DNA of 64,000 bases from assembly GCA_023145375.1 (NCBI GenBank), contig JAGLDY010000022.1, positions 1-64,000 of the forward strand, read 5' to 3'. The position numbers were made by a program, and so were the translations under genes. Positions 43,125-52,477 of this stretch are shown here, one piece after another. Source of the DNA: Candidatus Sabulitectum sp. (GTDB lineage Bacteria > Fermentibacterota > Fermentibacteria > Fermentibacterales > JCC-6). Numbering within the stretch: position 1 is the first letter of the stretch; the number at the start of each line of letters is the position of its first letter. The notes under the pieces are model-generated. The model ran no database searches. It saw only the letters and a list, made by a program, of their open reading frames with translations, and had not been told where the DNA came from.

Positions 43125-44941
43125 GCAAAGAATACCAGGTTGTAGTTATTGGAGGAGGGCACGCAGGTGTAGAGGCGGCGGCAGCTTCAGCGAACGTTGG
43201 TTGTAGGACTGTTCTTATCACACCTGACAGGCAAAAAATATCACTGATGTCGTGCAACCCGGCCATAGGCGGAATTGCCAAAGGTACTTTAGTTCGTGAG
43301 ATAGATGGACTTGGCGGTGTGTCTGCTGAATCTGCGGACAGAACAGCACTACAGTTCAGAATGCTTAACATGAAAAAAGGACCTGCCGTATGGGGTCCAC
43401 GGGTTCAATCGGACGTTGCTGAATATTGCAGAGTGCAGACAGAGAGTTTGTCCAGGGTCGGGGTGGAGATCGCAGAAGGTCTGGTTGTAAAACTCCTGGG
43501 ACCAAGCAGTAGAATTGAGGGCGTTCTTTTAAGCAGTGGGACTGTTATCAAGGGCGAGGCTTTTGTTATTGCAACAGGAACTTTCCTGAACGGGATGCTT
43601 CACAGAGGAACAGCTGCCTGGCCAGGAGGCAGGCGTGGAGACATCTCCGCCATTTCGCTGGAAAAAGATATCAGAGAAAGAATGTTTCACGTGAAACGGT
43701 TCAAGACAGGAACATCGCCACGCGTTGTAAGAAGCTCAATTGACAGCTCGGTCCTGGAAAAGCAGATCTTTCATGAAATAGGCTTCAGATTCAGCTGGGG
43801 ATCAAAAGAGGCTGTTCAGAACATAGAACCATGCTGGCTGACCAGAACTACAGCGAGAACAGAGAGAATTGTCAAAGACAGTCTTAAGCACTCACCGCTG
43901 TATTCAGGAAGGATCAAAGGAAAAGGGCCTCGGTATTGTCCGAGTTTTGAGGACAAGGTAACAAAATTCCCTGAAAGAACAGGCCACCCCATACACCTTG
44001 AACCCATGGGTAGAAACTCAAGGATCATGTATCTGAACGGGCTTTCTACGAGCATGCCGGAGGATATACAGGACAGAATAGTGAGATCTCTGCCTGGATT
44101 TGAAAAGGCTGTTATCTCCGCATACGGATATTCCGTCGAGTACTCCTGTTTCGAAACGGGAGAGTTTGACAGAACTTTAAGGTTGAGAGGTTCAGAGAAT
44201 CTTTATGTTGCAGGGCAGATACTGGGAACATCCGGTTATGAAGAAGCTGCCGCAACAGGTTTGCTTGCAGGGGCAAACGCTGCAGGAAGGCTTTGCGGAA
44301 AGAGAGAAACAACGCCTAAGAGGATGGACAGTTATCTCGGGGTTATGGTAGATGATCTTGTAAGCAGAGGAACAGATGAGCCTTATAGACTGTTTTCAAG
44401 CAGATCTGAGAACAGATTGAACTTGAGGCAGGATAATGCAGACAGAAGAGTTTTTTCTCTTGCAGGCAGCCTGGGCACCCTTTCAAAGAAAAAGACAGAA
44501 GACTACGCAGGGCGTCAAAATGAGTACAACTCCATTAGAAAACAGATCTACACAAAGAGAGCTCAGGGTAAGTCTATCATTGATCTCTGCAGGCGCCCGG
44601 AAAATACAGTTGAAGATATAGGGGGTTCCCTGGGGTTGGATTACACGGACATAAACACCAGAGAAATACTAACAACAGTTGTTCTGGACATAAAGTATGA
44701 AGGATATGTAAAACGCGCTGAAAAAAGACACGAGGCCAGGAAGAGATACGGAGAAGTGTCACTTTCCTTTATCGAGGATTTCCAGCTGGTGGATACAATA
44801 ACTATTGAGGCCAGGGAGGCGCTGAACATAAGAAGACCAAAGACAATGGCAGAGGCGGAAGCTATCCCGGCAGTGAGACAGGCCGACATGGACGCACTTA
44901 TGCTATACTTAATGAAGGAGAGTGTTTCACGTGAAACATGA
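43121..44941 (+). CDS. mnmG: tRNA uridine-5-carboxymethylaminomethyl modification enzyme MnmG
   Basis: YQVVVIGGGHAGVEAA, MSCNPAIGGIAKGTLVREIDGLGG, GQILGTSGYEEAAATGLLAGANA. Confidence 0.97.
   Translation: MSKEYQVVVIGGGHAGVEAAAASANVGCRTVLITPDRQKISLMSCNPAIGGIAKGTLVREIDGLGGVSAESADRTALQFRMLNMKKGPAVWGPRVQSDVAEYCRVQTESLSRVGVEIAEGLVVKLLGPSSRIEGVLLSSGTVIKGEAFVIATGTFLNGMLHRGTAAWPGGRRGDISAISLEKDIRERMFHVKRFKTGTSPRVVRSSIDSSVLEKQIFHEIGFRFSWGSKEAVQNIEPCWLTRTTARTERIVKDSLKHSPLYSGRIKGKGPRYCPSFEDKVTKFPERTGHPIHLEPMGRNSRIMYLNGLSTSMPEDIQDRIVRSLPGFEKAVISAYGYSVEYSCFETGEFDRTLRLRGSENLYVAGQILGTSGYEEAAATGLLAGANAAGRLCGKRETTPKRMDSYLGVMVDDLVSRGTDEPYRLFSSRSENRLNLRQDNADRRVFSLAGSLGTLSKKKTEDYAGRQNEYNSIRKQIYTKRAQGKSIIDLCRRPENTVEDIGGSLGLDYTDINTREILTTVVLDIKYEGYVKRAEKRHEARKRYGEVSLSFIEDFQLVDTITIEAREALNIRRPKTMAEAEAIPAVRQADMDALMLYLMKESVSRET
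43683..43698. promoter_or_regulatory. parS: parS site (ParB/Spo0J binding), 15/16 match
   Basis: TGTTTCACGTGAAACG inside mnmG. Confidence 0.88.
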
Positions 44942-45569
44942 TTTCCTGCCGTCTTATCATGAAGCAGCAGAGCAGTGCTCTATCCTGGGTGCTGACCTCT
45001 CTCTGGAATCTTACACAGGAATGGGAGTTTTTCTTGATATTCTTTCTGAGAGCGCAGGCAAAACAAACCTGGTGGGTCCCATGGAGATCGAAAGGCTGTG
45101 GACCAGGCATGTACTGGAATCTGTTGCTTTCATTCCCTTTCTGAATGATCAGCCAATTATTGATGTGGGAACCGGGGCAGGGTTTCCCGGAATGGTACTC
45201 TCCTTCTTCGGCTACAATGTAACAATGATAGAGTCACGGAGGAAGAAATGTGCTTTCCTGGAAACGGCAGCAAGACTATGCGGAGTTTCATGCAGAGTGG
45301 TTAACGGCAGGGTGGAAGATGAAGGTCCTTTTCCGCAAGGAAGCCTGTTCACATCAAGGGCAGTTAAGGGTCCGTCAAAGATGGTTGAACTTATCTCGCC
45401 GTCTGTGCCTGGGGGGTTCACTCTGATAACGAGGGTATCCACAAAAAGCGAAAACTCTTCCCGCACATTGTTCTCGGAAGAACTGCCGGTACCGCCGCTT
45501 GACCGAAAGGGGTTTATTCTGCAGTATCGACACCCTGTTAACCAAAAATTGAGACAACCGGAAAGGTGA
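44922..45569 (+). CDS. rsmG: 16S rRNA (guanine-N7) methyltransferase RsmG
   Basis: GTG start; MFHVKHDFLPSY...IIDVGTGAGFPGMVLSFFG. Confidence 0.92.
   Translation: MFHVKHDFLPSYHEAAEQCSILGADLSLESYTGMGVFLDILSESAGKTNLVGPMEIERLWTRHVLESVAFIPFLNDQPIIDVGTGAGFPGMVLSFFGYNVTMIESRRKKCAFLETAARLCGVSCRVVNGRVEDEGPFPQGSLFTSRAVKGPSKMVELISPSVPGGFTLITRVSTKSENSSRTLFSEELPVPPLDRKGFILQYRHPVNQKLRQPER
44923..44938. promoter_or_regulatory. parS: parS site (ParB/Spo0J binding), perfect palindrome
   Basis: TGTTTCACGTGAAACA spanning the mnmG 3' end and rsmG 5' end. Confidence 0.95.
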
Positions 45570-45573
45570 CCGA

Positions 45574-46332
45574 ATGACCAGAATCCTTGCTGTTGCAAAT
45601 CAGAAGGGTGGGGTTGGAAAAACAACTACTGTCATCAATCTGGGAGCAAGTATAGCTGTCCACGATAAAGAAGTCCTGGTCATTGATCTTGACCCTCAGG
45701 CGAATACAACCAGTGGTCTTGGTCACCGCGAAGCCGAAGACTTTGGCATACACAACTTTATCGCAGGTGTACACCAGTTGAAGGAGTGTACGGTAAACAC
45801 TGAAATAGAGGGTCTTTACCTTGTGCCAGGGTCAAGACATCTTGCTGGTACAGAGATAGAACTGGCTTCCCAGGAGGGAAGAGAATTCTTTCTTGCCAGA
45901 GCTCTCTCCTCTTCCAGCCTGTCAAAGTACGATTATGTTCTTATAGACTGCCCGCCGTCGCTGGGACTGCTGACAATTAATGCTCTTGTCGCTGCCCATG
46001 GTGTGATAATCACAGTACAAAGCGAGTATTACGCTCTCGAGGGGCTGTCGCATTTAATGGAGACAATTAAACGGATTAAAGCGCACTGGAACAGATCTCT
46101 TGCTATTTTCGGAGTTGTTCTTACCATGTACGACAAGAGGCTGAAACTCAGCAGGGAGGTAGAGGGAGAGGCAGACAAATATCTTGGGGAAATGCTCTTT
46201 CGAACCCGTATTCCCAGAAATGTTCGCCTGAGTGAAGCTCCCAGCTATGGAAAACCTGTCATTCTTTACGATGCCTTTTCCACCGGAGCAAAAAGCTATA
46301 TGAGTCTTGCAAGGGAGGTGATGGCAAGGTGA
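45574..46332 (+). CDS. parA: Chromosome-partitioning ATPase ParA/Soj
   Basis: ILAVANQKGGVGKTTTVINLGASIA...DLDPQANTTSGLG...LIDCPPSLGLLTINAL. Confidence 0.97.
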   Translation: MTRILAVANQKGGVGKTTTVINLGASIAVHDKEVLVIDLDPQANTTSGLGHREAEDFGIHNFIAGVHQLKECTVNTEIEGLYLVPGSRHLAGTEIELASQEGREFFLARALSSSSLSKYDYVLIDCPPSLGLLTINALVAAHGVIITVQSEYYALEGLSHLMETIKRIKAHWNRSLAIFGVVLTMYDKRLKLSREVEGEADKYLGEMLFRTRIPRNVRLSEAPSYGKPVILYDAFSTGAKSYMSLAREVMAR

Positions 46333-47192
46333 AGAGAAAGAAAGTGCTTGGCAGGGGTCTTGAATCCCTTCTTCCAGCTATGGATGAGACGCTTTCAAAG
46401 AATGGCATTCCCGCTGAAATTCCTGTGGAGGAAATTGACCCGAACCCGTTCCAACCGAGAATCGACTGGGATGATACAGAGCTTTCATCCCTTACTATAT
46501 CAATTCAACAGCAGGGGATCCTGCAGCCTGTTGTTCTGAGGAACATGGGAAAGCGGTATCAGCTGATAGCCGGGGAGAGAAGGCTTAGGGCGGCGATACT
46601 GGCTGGGCTGAAAACCGTTCCTGCTTTCATAAGAGAAGCTGATGACAAGCAGATGATGGTTCTTGCCCTTCTTGAGAACATACAAAGACAAGATCTGAAC
46701 CCCATGGAAAAAGCGGAGGCTTTCAGCAGATCTTGTAATGAATTCAGTATGACACAGGAAGAACTTGGTCGACAGGTGGGAATCAGTCGGTCAGCGGTGG
46801 CGAATTTTCAGAGACTTATGGAGTTACCCGATCCTGTGAAGTTGATGGTCAGATCTGGAAAGCTGTCTATGGGACATGGAAGGGCTCTCCTGGGACTGCC
46901 TGATCAGGAAGCGATGATAAGAATAGCAAAACTCAGTGTCAACAGAAGATACAGCGTAAGAAATCTTGAAGATGCCGTGAGGAAAGCCACTGGCAGAGGA
47001 AGAAAAAGAAAGCGACAGCCAGCGGTTCCTCCAGAGATCAAACGGCTTGAAACAGAACTTCAGAGAACTCTCGGAACCCGTGTATATCTAAAAGATTTCG
47101 GAGGATCAGGCAGGCTGGAGATAGAATACAGCTCCCTGGACGAACTCGATAGAATTCTTATTATAATAAGGGGTCGAGTTGTCTCGGTGTAA
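46329..47192 (+). CDS. parB: ParB/Spo0J chromosome-partitioning protein
   Basis: KVLGRGLESLLP...NPFQPR...IQQQGILQPVVLR...YQLIAGERRLRAAILAG...ALLENIQRQDLNPMEKAEAF. Confidence 0.96.
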   Translation: MKRKKVLGRGLESLLPAMDETLSKNGIPAEIPVEEIDPNPFQPRIDWDDTELSSLTISIQQQGILQPVVLRNMGKRYQLIAGERRLRAAILAGLKTVPAFIREADDKQMMVLALLENIQRQDLNPMEKAEAFSRSCNEFSMTQEELGRQVGISRSAVANFQRLMELPDPVKLMVRSGKLSMGHGRALLGLPDQEAMIRIAKLSVNRRYSVRNLEDAVRKATGRGRKRKRQPAVPPEIKRLETELQRTLGTRVYLKDFGGSGRLEIEYSSLDELDRILIIIRGRVVSV

Positions 47193-47225
47193 ACCGAAGA
47201 CGAAAATCAATAACGGAGGTTTTTT

Positions 47226-47393
47226 ATGGCTTATAAGATTAACGATACCTGCATCAGTTGTGGTGCCTGCCAGGGAGAGTGCCCTGTCGACTGCATCAAA
47301 GAGGGAACTCCTTACGTGATCGATGCTGCTGCCTGTATTGACTGCGGTGCCTGCGCGGCAGTTTGCCCGGTAGGCTCAATCGAAGCACCGTAG
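47226..47393 (+). CDS. 2[4Fe-4S] ferredoxin
   Basis: Direct translation MAYKINDTCISCGACQGECPVDCIKEGTPYVIDAAACIDCGACAAVCPVGSIEAP*, two CxxCxxCxxxCP motifs; missing from the ORF track (55 aa). Confidence 0.96.
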   Translation: MAYKINDTCISCGACQGECPVDCIKEGTPYVIDAAACIDCGACAAVCPVGSIEAP

Positions 47394-47418
47394 CGTTAAC
47401 GTTATAATTTTAAAGTGC

Positions 47419-47452
47419 AACCGCACAGGTTAATTAAATAACCTGTGCGGTT
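47419..47452. terminator. Bidirectional terminator-like inverted repeat between convergent genes
   Basis: AACCGCACAGGTT-aattaaat-AACCTGTGCGGTT, 13-bp perfect stem. Confidence 0.65.
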
Positions 47453-48623
47453 ACATGTTTTTTACAAGAAAGGTGTACAGCTGGAATAGCTGTTCAACCA
47501 TGATCCTGGCTGAAAAAGGAGCCAGGTCCTGATCTACGGTTGAAAGCATTTTCTCCCTCAGTTCAGTTGAGGCAAGTAGTTTTCCCACGCCATCTGCAAG
47601 GCAGTTGATGTCCCCATGCGCGCAGAGAAAGCCATTTTTTAAACCATTTATCAGCTCTGCAATTCCCCCCACATCTGTGGCAACAACAGGTATTTTCACA
47701 GCAAGAGCCTCCAGCATTGCCCTGGGCAATCCTTCACTTCTTGATGTGAGAAGAAAAACATCAAACGCTGGAAGTATTTCAGCTACATCTTTTCTGCTCC
47801 CCAGCATGACAAAATTATCCTTCATTTCTCTTTCAGATATGTACTGTTCCATATAGTTGTGAAGTGGTCCGTCTCCTACTATCACGAATTTAACATTCGG
47901 AAAAGACTCTTTGACCTTTTCAGCTACGTCCACAATAGCCTCAGGATGCTTCTGTGAGGCGAGTCTGATAACAGTTCCCACTACAGGATCGTTTGGAGGC
48001 AGGCCAATTCGCACTCTCGCAGCGGTACCATTGCCCCGTTGAGCAAAAAAGGCTTCAAATTCAACACCGCTTCTTATCAACTGGTAATCCTCAGGTTTAC
48101 CTATGCCCCAGTTAACACCTTTTTTTATATCGTGAGGGCTTACAACAATGTTAGAATCTGCAAGCTTGTAGCCTACCTTTTCCAGCAGGGAATAGAAAGC
48201 TTTCTGAAAAATAGGCATGGTTTCAAAGAACGACCATCCGTGAACAGTCTGTACTATCTTGACAGGAGTTCGGGCACATGCCGCAGCAAGTCGGCCAAGA
48301 AACTTGGCTTTCGAGCCGTGGGTGTGGACAATAGAAAAGCTGTTTTTTTCTATGATTTCCTTTATTTCGAAAAAGGCCTTAATGTCATGGTAGGGAGAAA
48401 GTTTTCTAACTAGGTGTGGTGCTGTAAATACGGGAACACCATACTTCTCGGATAGATCACTGAAGGTTCCCTCTGGTGATATTTCCGGTCCAGTGAGGAC
48501 AGCTGAAGGGTAACCCATCTTGGATATTTCTCTACAGCTGATCAGAGTATTCATCTGGGCACCGCCCACCGCCATTTTTGTAATGAGATGCAAAATTGTG
48601 AGGGTGTGTTTTTTGTCAGGCAT
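47451..48623 (-). CDS. Glycosyltransferase family 4-type protein
   Basis: LHLITKMAVGGAQMNTLI...TRSEGLPRAMLEALAVKIPVVATDVGGIAELI. Start at MPDKKHTLTILH. Confidence 0.9.
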   Translation of the reverse strand: MPDKKHTLTILHLITKMAVGGAQMNTLISCREISKMGYPSAVLTGPEISPEGTFSDLSEKYGVPVFTAPHLVRKLSPYHDIKAFFEIKEIIEKNSFSIVHTHGSKAKFLGRLAAACARTPVKIVQTVHGWSFFETMPIFQKAFYSLLEKVGYKLADSNIVVSPHDIKKGVNWGIGKPEDYQLIRSGVEFEAFFAQRGNGTAARVRIGLPPNDPVVGTVIRLASQKHPEAIVDVAEKVKESFPNVKFVIVGDGPLHNYMEQYISEREMKDNFVMLGSRKDVAEILPAFDVFLLTSRSEGLPRAMLEALAVKIPVVATDVGGIAELINGLKNGFLCAHGDINCLADGVGKLLASTELREKMLSTVDQDLAPFSARIMVEQLFQLYTFLVKNM

Positions 48624-49155
48624 TGTCTTGTTTTTTCTTTGCGGAAGCCTGCTCCTGTTTTTCGTTCTTTCTGAAAAAAAGACAGAGTCTGTAGAAGACA
48701 ACAAGGAGGATGGTAAGACCTGAGTAGAACAGCGGGCTAAGAAAAACACATCCTGTGATCCAGAAAAGGATAACAGGGAGGTAGAGTTTTTTTGTATGCC
48801 AGGAAACAGGCTTTAACCTGCTGCACAGGTAGCTGTTGTAGTCTCTGAACAGATCCTCGGCAAAGCTGAAAAGAATAACAGAAACAGCGGTAAGTCCAAG
48901 ATGAAGAGCCATTCCCCCTGCAAGGTGGCGGTTCTGAATAAAGGCAAGAAGACTTGTGACAAACGGTAGAAGGAGCATGCCCCCCAGTAGAAATCGCATT
49001 CCCCAAAGCAGTGCCATATCAGAGGTAAACACTTTGCCGGTGTTTTCCTGCCTTTTTATGAAAAGACCCAGTAGATACCGTGAAAGCCTGAAGAGGCCGG
49101 AGAGAACCAGAACCACCGCAAGAACTATTCCGTAATCAGTAAGTCGTTGAGACAA
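48616..49155 (-). CDS. Hypothetical membrane protein
   Basis: Multi-TM ORF; likely TTG start (LSQRLTDYGIVL) just after the upstream gene's stop. Confidence 0.55.
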   Translation of the reverse strand: MSQRLTDYGIVLAVVLVLSGLFRLSRYLLGLFIKRQENTGKVFTSDMALLWGMRFLLGGMLLLPFVTSLLAFIQNRHLAGGMALHLGLTAVSVILFSFAEDLFRDYNSYLCSRLKPVSWHTKKLYLPVILFWITGCVFLSPLFYSGLTILLVVFYRLCLFFRKNEKQEQASAKKKQDNA

Positions 49156-49157
49156 AT

Positions 49158-49676
49158 CTATTTCCTTTCCCCTGGTCTTTTGTTTTGAAAGAGCAGACCT
49201 GCAGTGGTTATCACTGCCAGGATCGTCCAGTAGGCAGTAACGCCAGCTGAAACATTCAACCATGCCAGCAAGTTCACAGCACCGGCAGCTGTAAGACCTG
49301 CTCCCATAATTGAAGTAAGTACCGAGAATACAAAATTCCTTGATACATACACAAGAGCACCGGCTATTATGGCAATAACACCGGCATAGAGCAGGGGCAG
49401 TTCGGGGAACAGGGCAGAAGAAGCAAAAAATCCAATGAGCAGCCCCGCCACAAAGAAGGCAGTTTTGTAAAGGAATGAGACAAGAACCGCCAGAAGAATT
49501 GACAGCACTACCGGTCCGAAACGCAAAACTCCCGGGTTCTCTGTAAGTTTTAACAGAAGGGATCCACCGTGGAGAAAGCCAATGACAAGAGCTGAGAGAA
49601 CAAGGGCGAAAGGAACAAGTCGGCGACCAAAGAATGCCAGAGCAACACCGGAGGCGACCATGAACAGTGGTACCAT
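49158..49676 (-). CDS. Multi-TM protein (DUF4203-like)
   Basis: 172 aa, ~7 hydrophobic segments, FVAGLLIGFFASSALFPE. Confidence 0.5.
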   Translation of the reverse strand: MVPLFMVASGVALAFFGRRLVPFALVLSALVIGFLHGGSLLLKLTENPGVLRFGPVVLSILLAVLVSFLYKTAFFVAGLLIGFFASSALFPELPLLYAGVIAIIAGALVYVSRNFVFSVLTSIMGAGLTAAGAVNLLAWLNVSAGVTAYWTILAVITTAGLLFQNKRPGERK

Positions 49677-49693
49677 CAGGGTGTGATAAATAA

Positions 49694-50368
49694 TTAGTTC
49701 ACCGATGAGTACAAACCCTTCAAAAAGAGATGAAGTTCGTTAAGGCCCTGGATCTCACAGTCAGCCTCAGGGGAAGGCAGACCTGTATTGTAACCGTTAC
49801 GAACCAGCACTGCTGGCATTCCAGCGGATTCAGCTGCCTTGATCCCTTTCCAGGCATCCTCGAACACCAGGCATCTGGAAGGATCTATGGAAAGGTACTC
49901 CGAAGCCTTGAGGAATATATCAGGGAAGGGCTTTGGCCGGAGACCTTCACCGCCAACAACAGGAGGTAAAGAATTGATGTCTGCTCCTGCGATGGTCCTT
50001 ACAAGAGAACTGTCCGTGTTGGAAGCAATAGCGCACAGCTTGTGTTCCATGGTAATTCTAAGAACAGCAGGAGCCTCCGGGAACAGAGGAATTTGTCCAC
50101 CTGTACAGAGATCAGTATAGATCTTTCTCTGCCGTGCGGAGGCCTCTTTTCTGTTGTCAATAAGCAGTCCAGCCCTGTTTACTTCACCTGCAAGACCCTC
50201 ACCCAGAAAAGCCCAGTGCTTCCAGTAATCCTTTTCAGAGACAGAATGCCCATAATCGGCAAGAACCAGATTCCACGACCTTCTGTAGAATGGTTCGCTG
50301 TCAGCAAGAACACCATCAAAATCAAAGAGAACTGCAAGGGCGTTGCCCCATAACTCTTCTAGTCTCAG
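49694..50368 (-). CDS. HAD-family phosphatase with apparent CTG start
   Basis: The ORF track begins at an internal ATG (50050). The frame stays open upstream and encodes LRLEELWGNALAVLFDFDGVLADSEPFYRRSWNLVLADYG... (HAD motif I). No in-frame ATG/GTG/TTG upstream of motif I; CTG at 50368 is preceded by AGGAG at 7-nt spacing. Confidence 0.8.
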   Translation of the reverse strand: MRLEELWGNALAVLFDFDGVLADSEPFYRRSWNLVLADYGHSVSEKDYWKHWAFLGEGLAGEVNRAGLLIDNRKEASARQRKIYTDLCTGGQIPLFPEAPAVLRITMEHKLCAIASNTDSSLVRTIAGADINSLPPVVGGEGLRPKPFPDIFLKASEYLSIDPSRCLVFEDAWKGIKAAESAGMPAVLVRNGYNTGLPSPEADCEIQGLNELHLFLKGLYSSVN

Positions 50369-50463
50369 AGTTACTCTCCTTTGCTCTGGTTAAAACCTCA
50401 GTTTTCAACCATAGTATCATATCTCTTGTTGTGAGTAATTCCCATAGAAAATGGAGGTTTCCA

Positions 50464-51360
50464 TTGCTGTCCAATTTTTCCGAAATAAGAAAAGCTGCCA
50501 GAAATCTTGCCAGTTCAATAGTTGCCGTTCCCATGGGTCATGATGTTTCTTCTCTTAAAGCTCTTATAGAAGCTTCCGATTCCGGCCTTGCAGGAAGCAT
50601 CATTGTTGGGTCTGAAGAAGAGGTAAACAGATCTCTGGTGGAATTAAACAGGACTCTTCCTGATGATATTACAGTTATCAACTGCGATGATCCCCAGGAG
50701 GCAGCGCTAAAAGCAGTAAGTCTTGTGAGTACTGGAGAGGCTTCTATTCTTATGAAGGGACTCATAAAGACATCCATATTCCTTAAAGCCGTTCTTGATA
50801 AGGATGTGGGCCTTAGAACTGGAAGAGTTCTCAGCCATGTAGCTGTTGTTCATGCGCCCAAGCAGGATCGCCTGGTTGCAATTACCGATGGTGGAATGAA
50901 TATCCGGCCGGACAGGAAAGAGACTAAACAGATAGCATCCAACGCTGCGGACATAGTGGTGAAGCTAGGTGCAGACAGGGCCAGGATCGCCCTTCTTGCA
51001 GCCGTTGAAGTCGTCAACGAGAAGATGCCTGAAACAATTCTCTGGGAACAGATAGCTGAAGAAGGAATCGAAGGGGCGGATGTTGCAGGTCCCGTTGCAG
51101 TAGACGGAGCCATGGATCCGGAAGCGGCGGCAATAAAGAAGATGACCGGCCCGGTTGCAGGTAGAGCTAACGTATTGATAACACCTGATATTGCATGTGG
51201 TAACATTTTTGCCAAGGGTTTCATGTACATGACAAACACAGAGGTGGGTGGTCTTATTGCAGGTGCATCGGCCCCAATAGTAATGTTGAGCCGTTCGGAC
51301 ACCGCTTCCACAAAGCTGAACAGTCTTGCTCTCGGCGCAGTGGTGGCAGGGAGCAGATAA
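50464..51360 (+). CDS. ptb: Phosphate butyryltransferase family (Ptb)
   Basis: LMKGLIKTSIFLKAVLDKDVGLRTGRVLSHVAV...ITDGGMNIRPD...GPVAVDGAMDPEAA...TPDIACGNIFAKGFMY. TTG start at 50464 with GGAGG upstream. Confidence 0.9.
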   Translation: MLSNFSEIRKAARNLASSIVAVPMGHDVSSLKALIEASDSGLAGSIIVGSEEEVNRSLVELNRTLPDDITVINCDDPQEAALKAVSLVSTGEASILMKGLIKTSIFLKAVLDKDVGLRTGRVLSHVAVVHAPKQDRLVAITDGGMNIRPDRKETKQIASNAADIVVKLGADRARIALLAAVEVVNEKMPETILWEQIAEEGIEGADVAGPVAVDGAMDPEAAAIKKMTGPVAGRANVLITPDIACGNIFAKGFMYMTNTEVGGLIAGASAPIVMLSRSDTASTKLNSLALGAVVAGSR

Positions 51361-52436
51361 TGGAAAGAAGACTAATTCTGGCAATAAACCCCGGGGGCAC
51401 ATCAACCAAAGCAGGACTGTACAACAACAACGAATTGATTTTTGAAGAAAGTATTCATCATGACTTATCTGATTTGGAAAAATTTTCCGCAACATTCGAT
51501 CAGATGAATTTTCGTCGGGATATAGTGGTGGAGGTTCTAAAAAAGAAGGGCTATGAGTTGGAGGATATCTCTGCTGTTGTAGGTAGAGGAGGAACCTTCA
51601 AACCCCTTGCCAGCGGAACCTATCGGGTAAACTCCAGGCTTCTGGATGATATCCGAGACGGGTCCACCCTTCAGGCGGATCACCCGTCAAACCTTGGAGC
51701 GCTGATCGCCTGGGCAATAGCAGACAAGGCCTCTATCCCAGCTTACTTTGTTGATCCGGTTTGTGTGGATGAGATGATAGATGAAGCCAGGCTCAGCGGC
51801 CATCCTCTTCTACCCAGGGTCAGCCTCAGCCATGCCTTGAACATCAGAATGGTTGCTTACAAGGCAGCCGAGTTGATGGGCAGGCCTATGAATCAGATGA
51901 ATCTAGTGGTTATGCATCTAGGGAGTGGGGTCAGTGTGAACGCTCTCCGCAAGGGCAGGATGATAGACACCAATAACGCAAATGATGATGGCCCTTTCAG
52001 TTCAACAAGAACCGGTGGCCTGCCTGTTACAGGACTTATGAAGCTTTGTCTCAGTGGCAAATACAACGCCGGAGAACTGAAGAAAATGCTTCTGAAGAAA
52101 GGTGGGGTTTTCTCCTATCTTCAGGAGGAGCATGTTGGCAGGGTAAGACAGAGAGCAAAAGACGGTGATCAGAAGGCTGACCTTGTGCTTAGGGCAATGG
52201 TCTACCAGATGGCCAAAGAAGCAGGTGCAATGGCCGCTGCTCTTCGCGGGGAGGTGGATGCTGTTGTCATTACCGGGGGTATAGCATATAACAGCTGGAT
52301 AACAGACCTTCTGGAGCAACATCTGTCATATCTGGGCAGGATCCTGGTTTTTCCCGGGGAAGCAGAGCTTGAGGCTCTCGTCAGAGGTGTTCTTAGAGTG
52401 ATGGACAATATAGAAGAAGAGAAAGAATACAGTTAA
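51360..52436 (+). CDS. buk: Butyrate kinase family (Buk)
   Basis: ILAINPGGTSTKAGLYNN...VVGRGGTFKPLASGTYRVN...VVMHLGSGVSVNALRKGRMIDTNNANDDGPFSSTRTGGLP. Confidence 0.95.
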   Translation: MERRLILAINPGGTSTKAGLYNNNELIFEESIHHDLSDLEKFSATFDQMNFRRDIVVEVLKKKGYELEDISAVVGRGGTFKPLASGTYRVNSRLLDDIRDGSTLQADHPSNLGALIAWAIADKASIPAYFVDPVCVDEMIDEARLSGHPLLPRVSLSHALNIRMVAYKAAELMGRPMNQMNLVVMHLGSGVSVNALRKGRMIDTNNANDDGPFSSTRTGGLPVTGLMKLCLSGKYNAGELKKMLLKKGGVFSYLQEEHVGRVRQRAKDGDQKADLVLRAMVYQMAKEAGAMAAALRGEVDAVVITGGIAYNSWITDLLEQHLSYLGRILVFPGEAELEALVRGVLRVMDNIEEEKEYS

Positions 52437-52477
52437 TAGCCAACAGCTTACAGCTGTTAATTGAAGAAAGGCGAACA

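Noticed and set aside
50290-50463. N-terminal extension of the ptb ORF (MVRCQQEHHQNQ...)
   Set aside because: Overlaps the opposite-strand HAD N-terminus and has no Ptb similarity; a TTG with GGAGG at 50464 is the better start.
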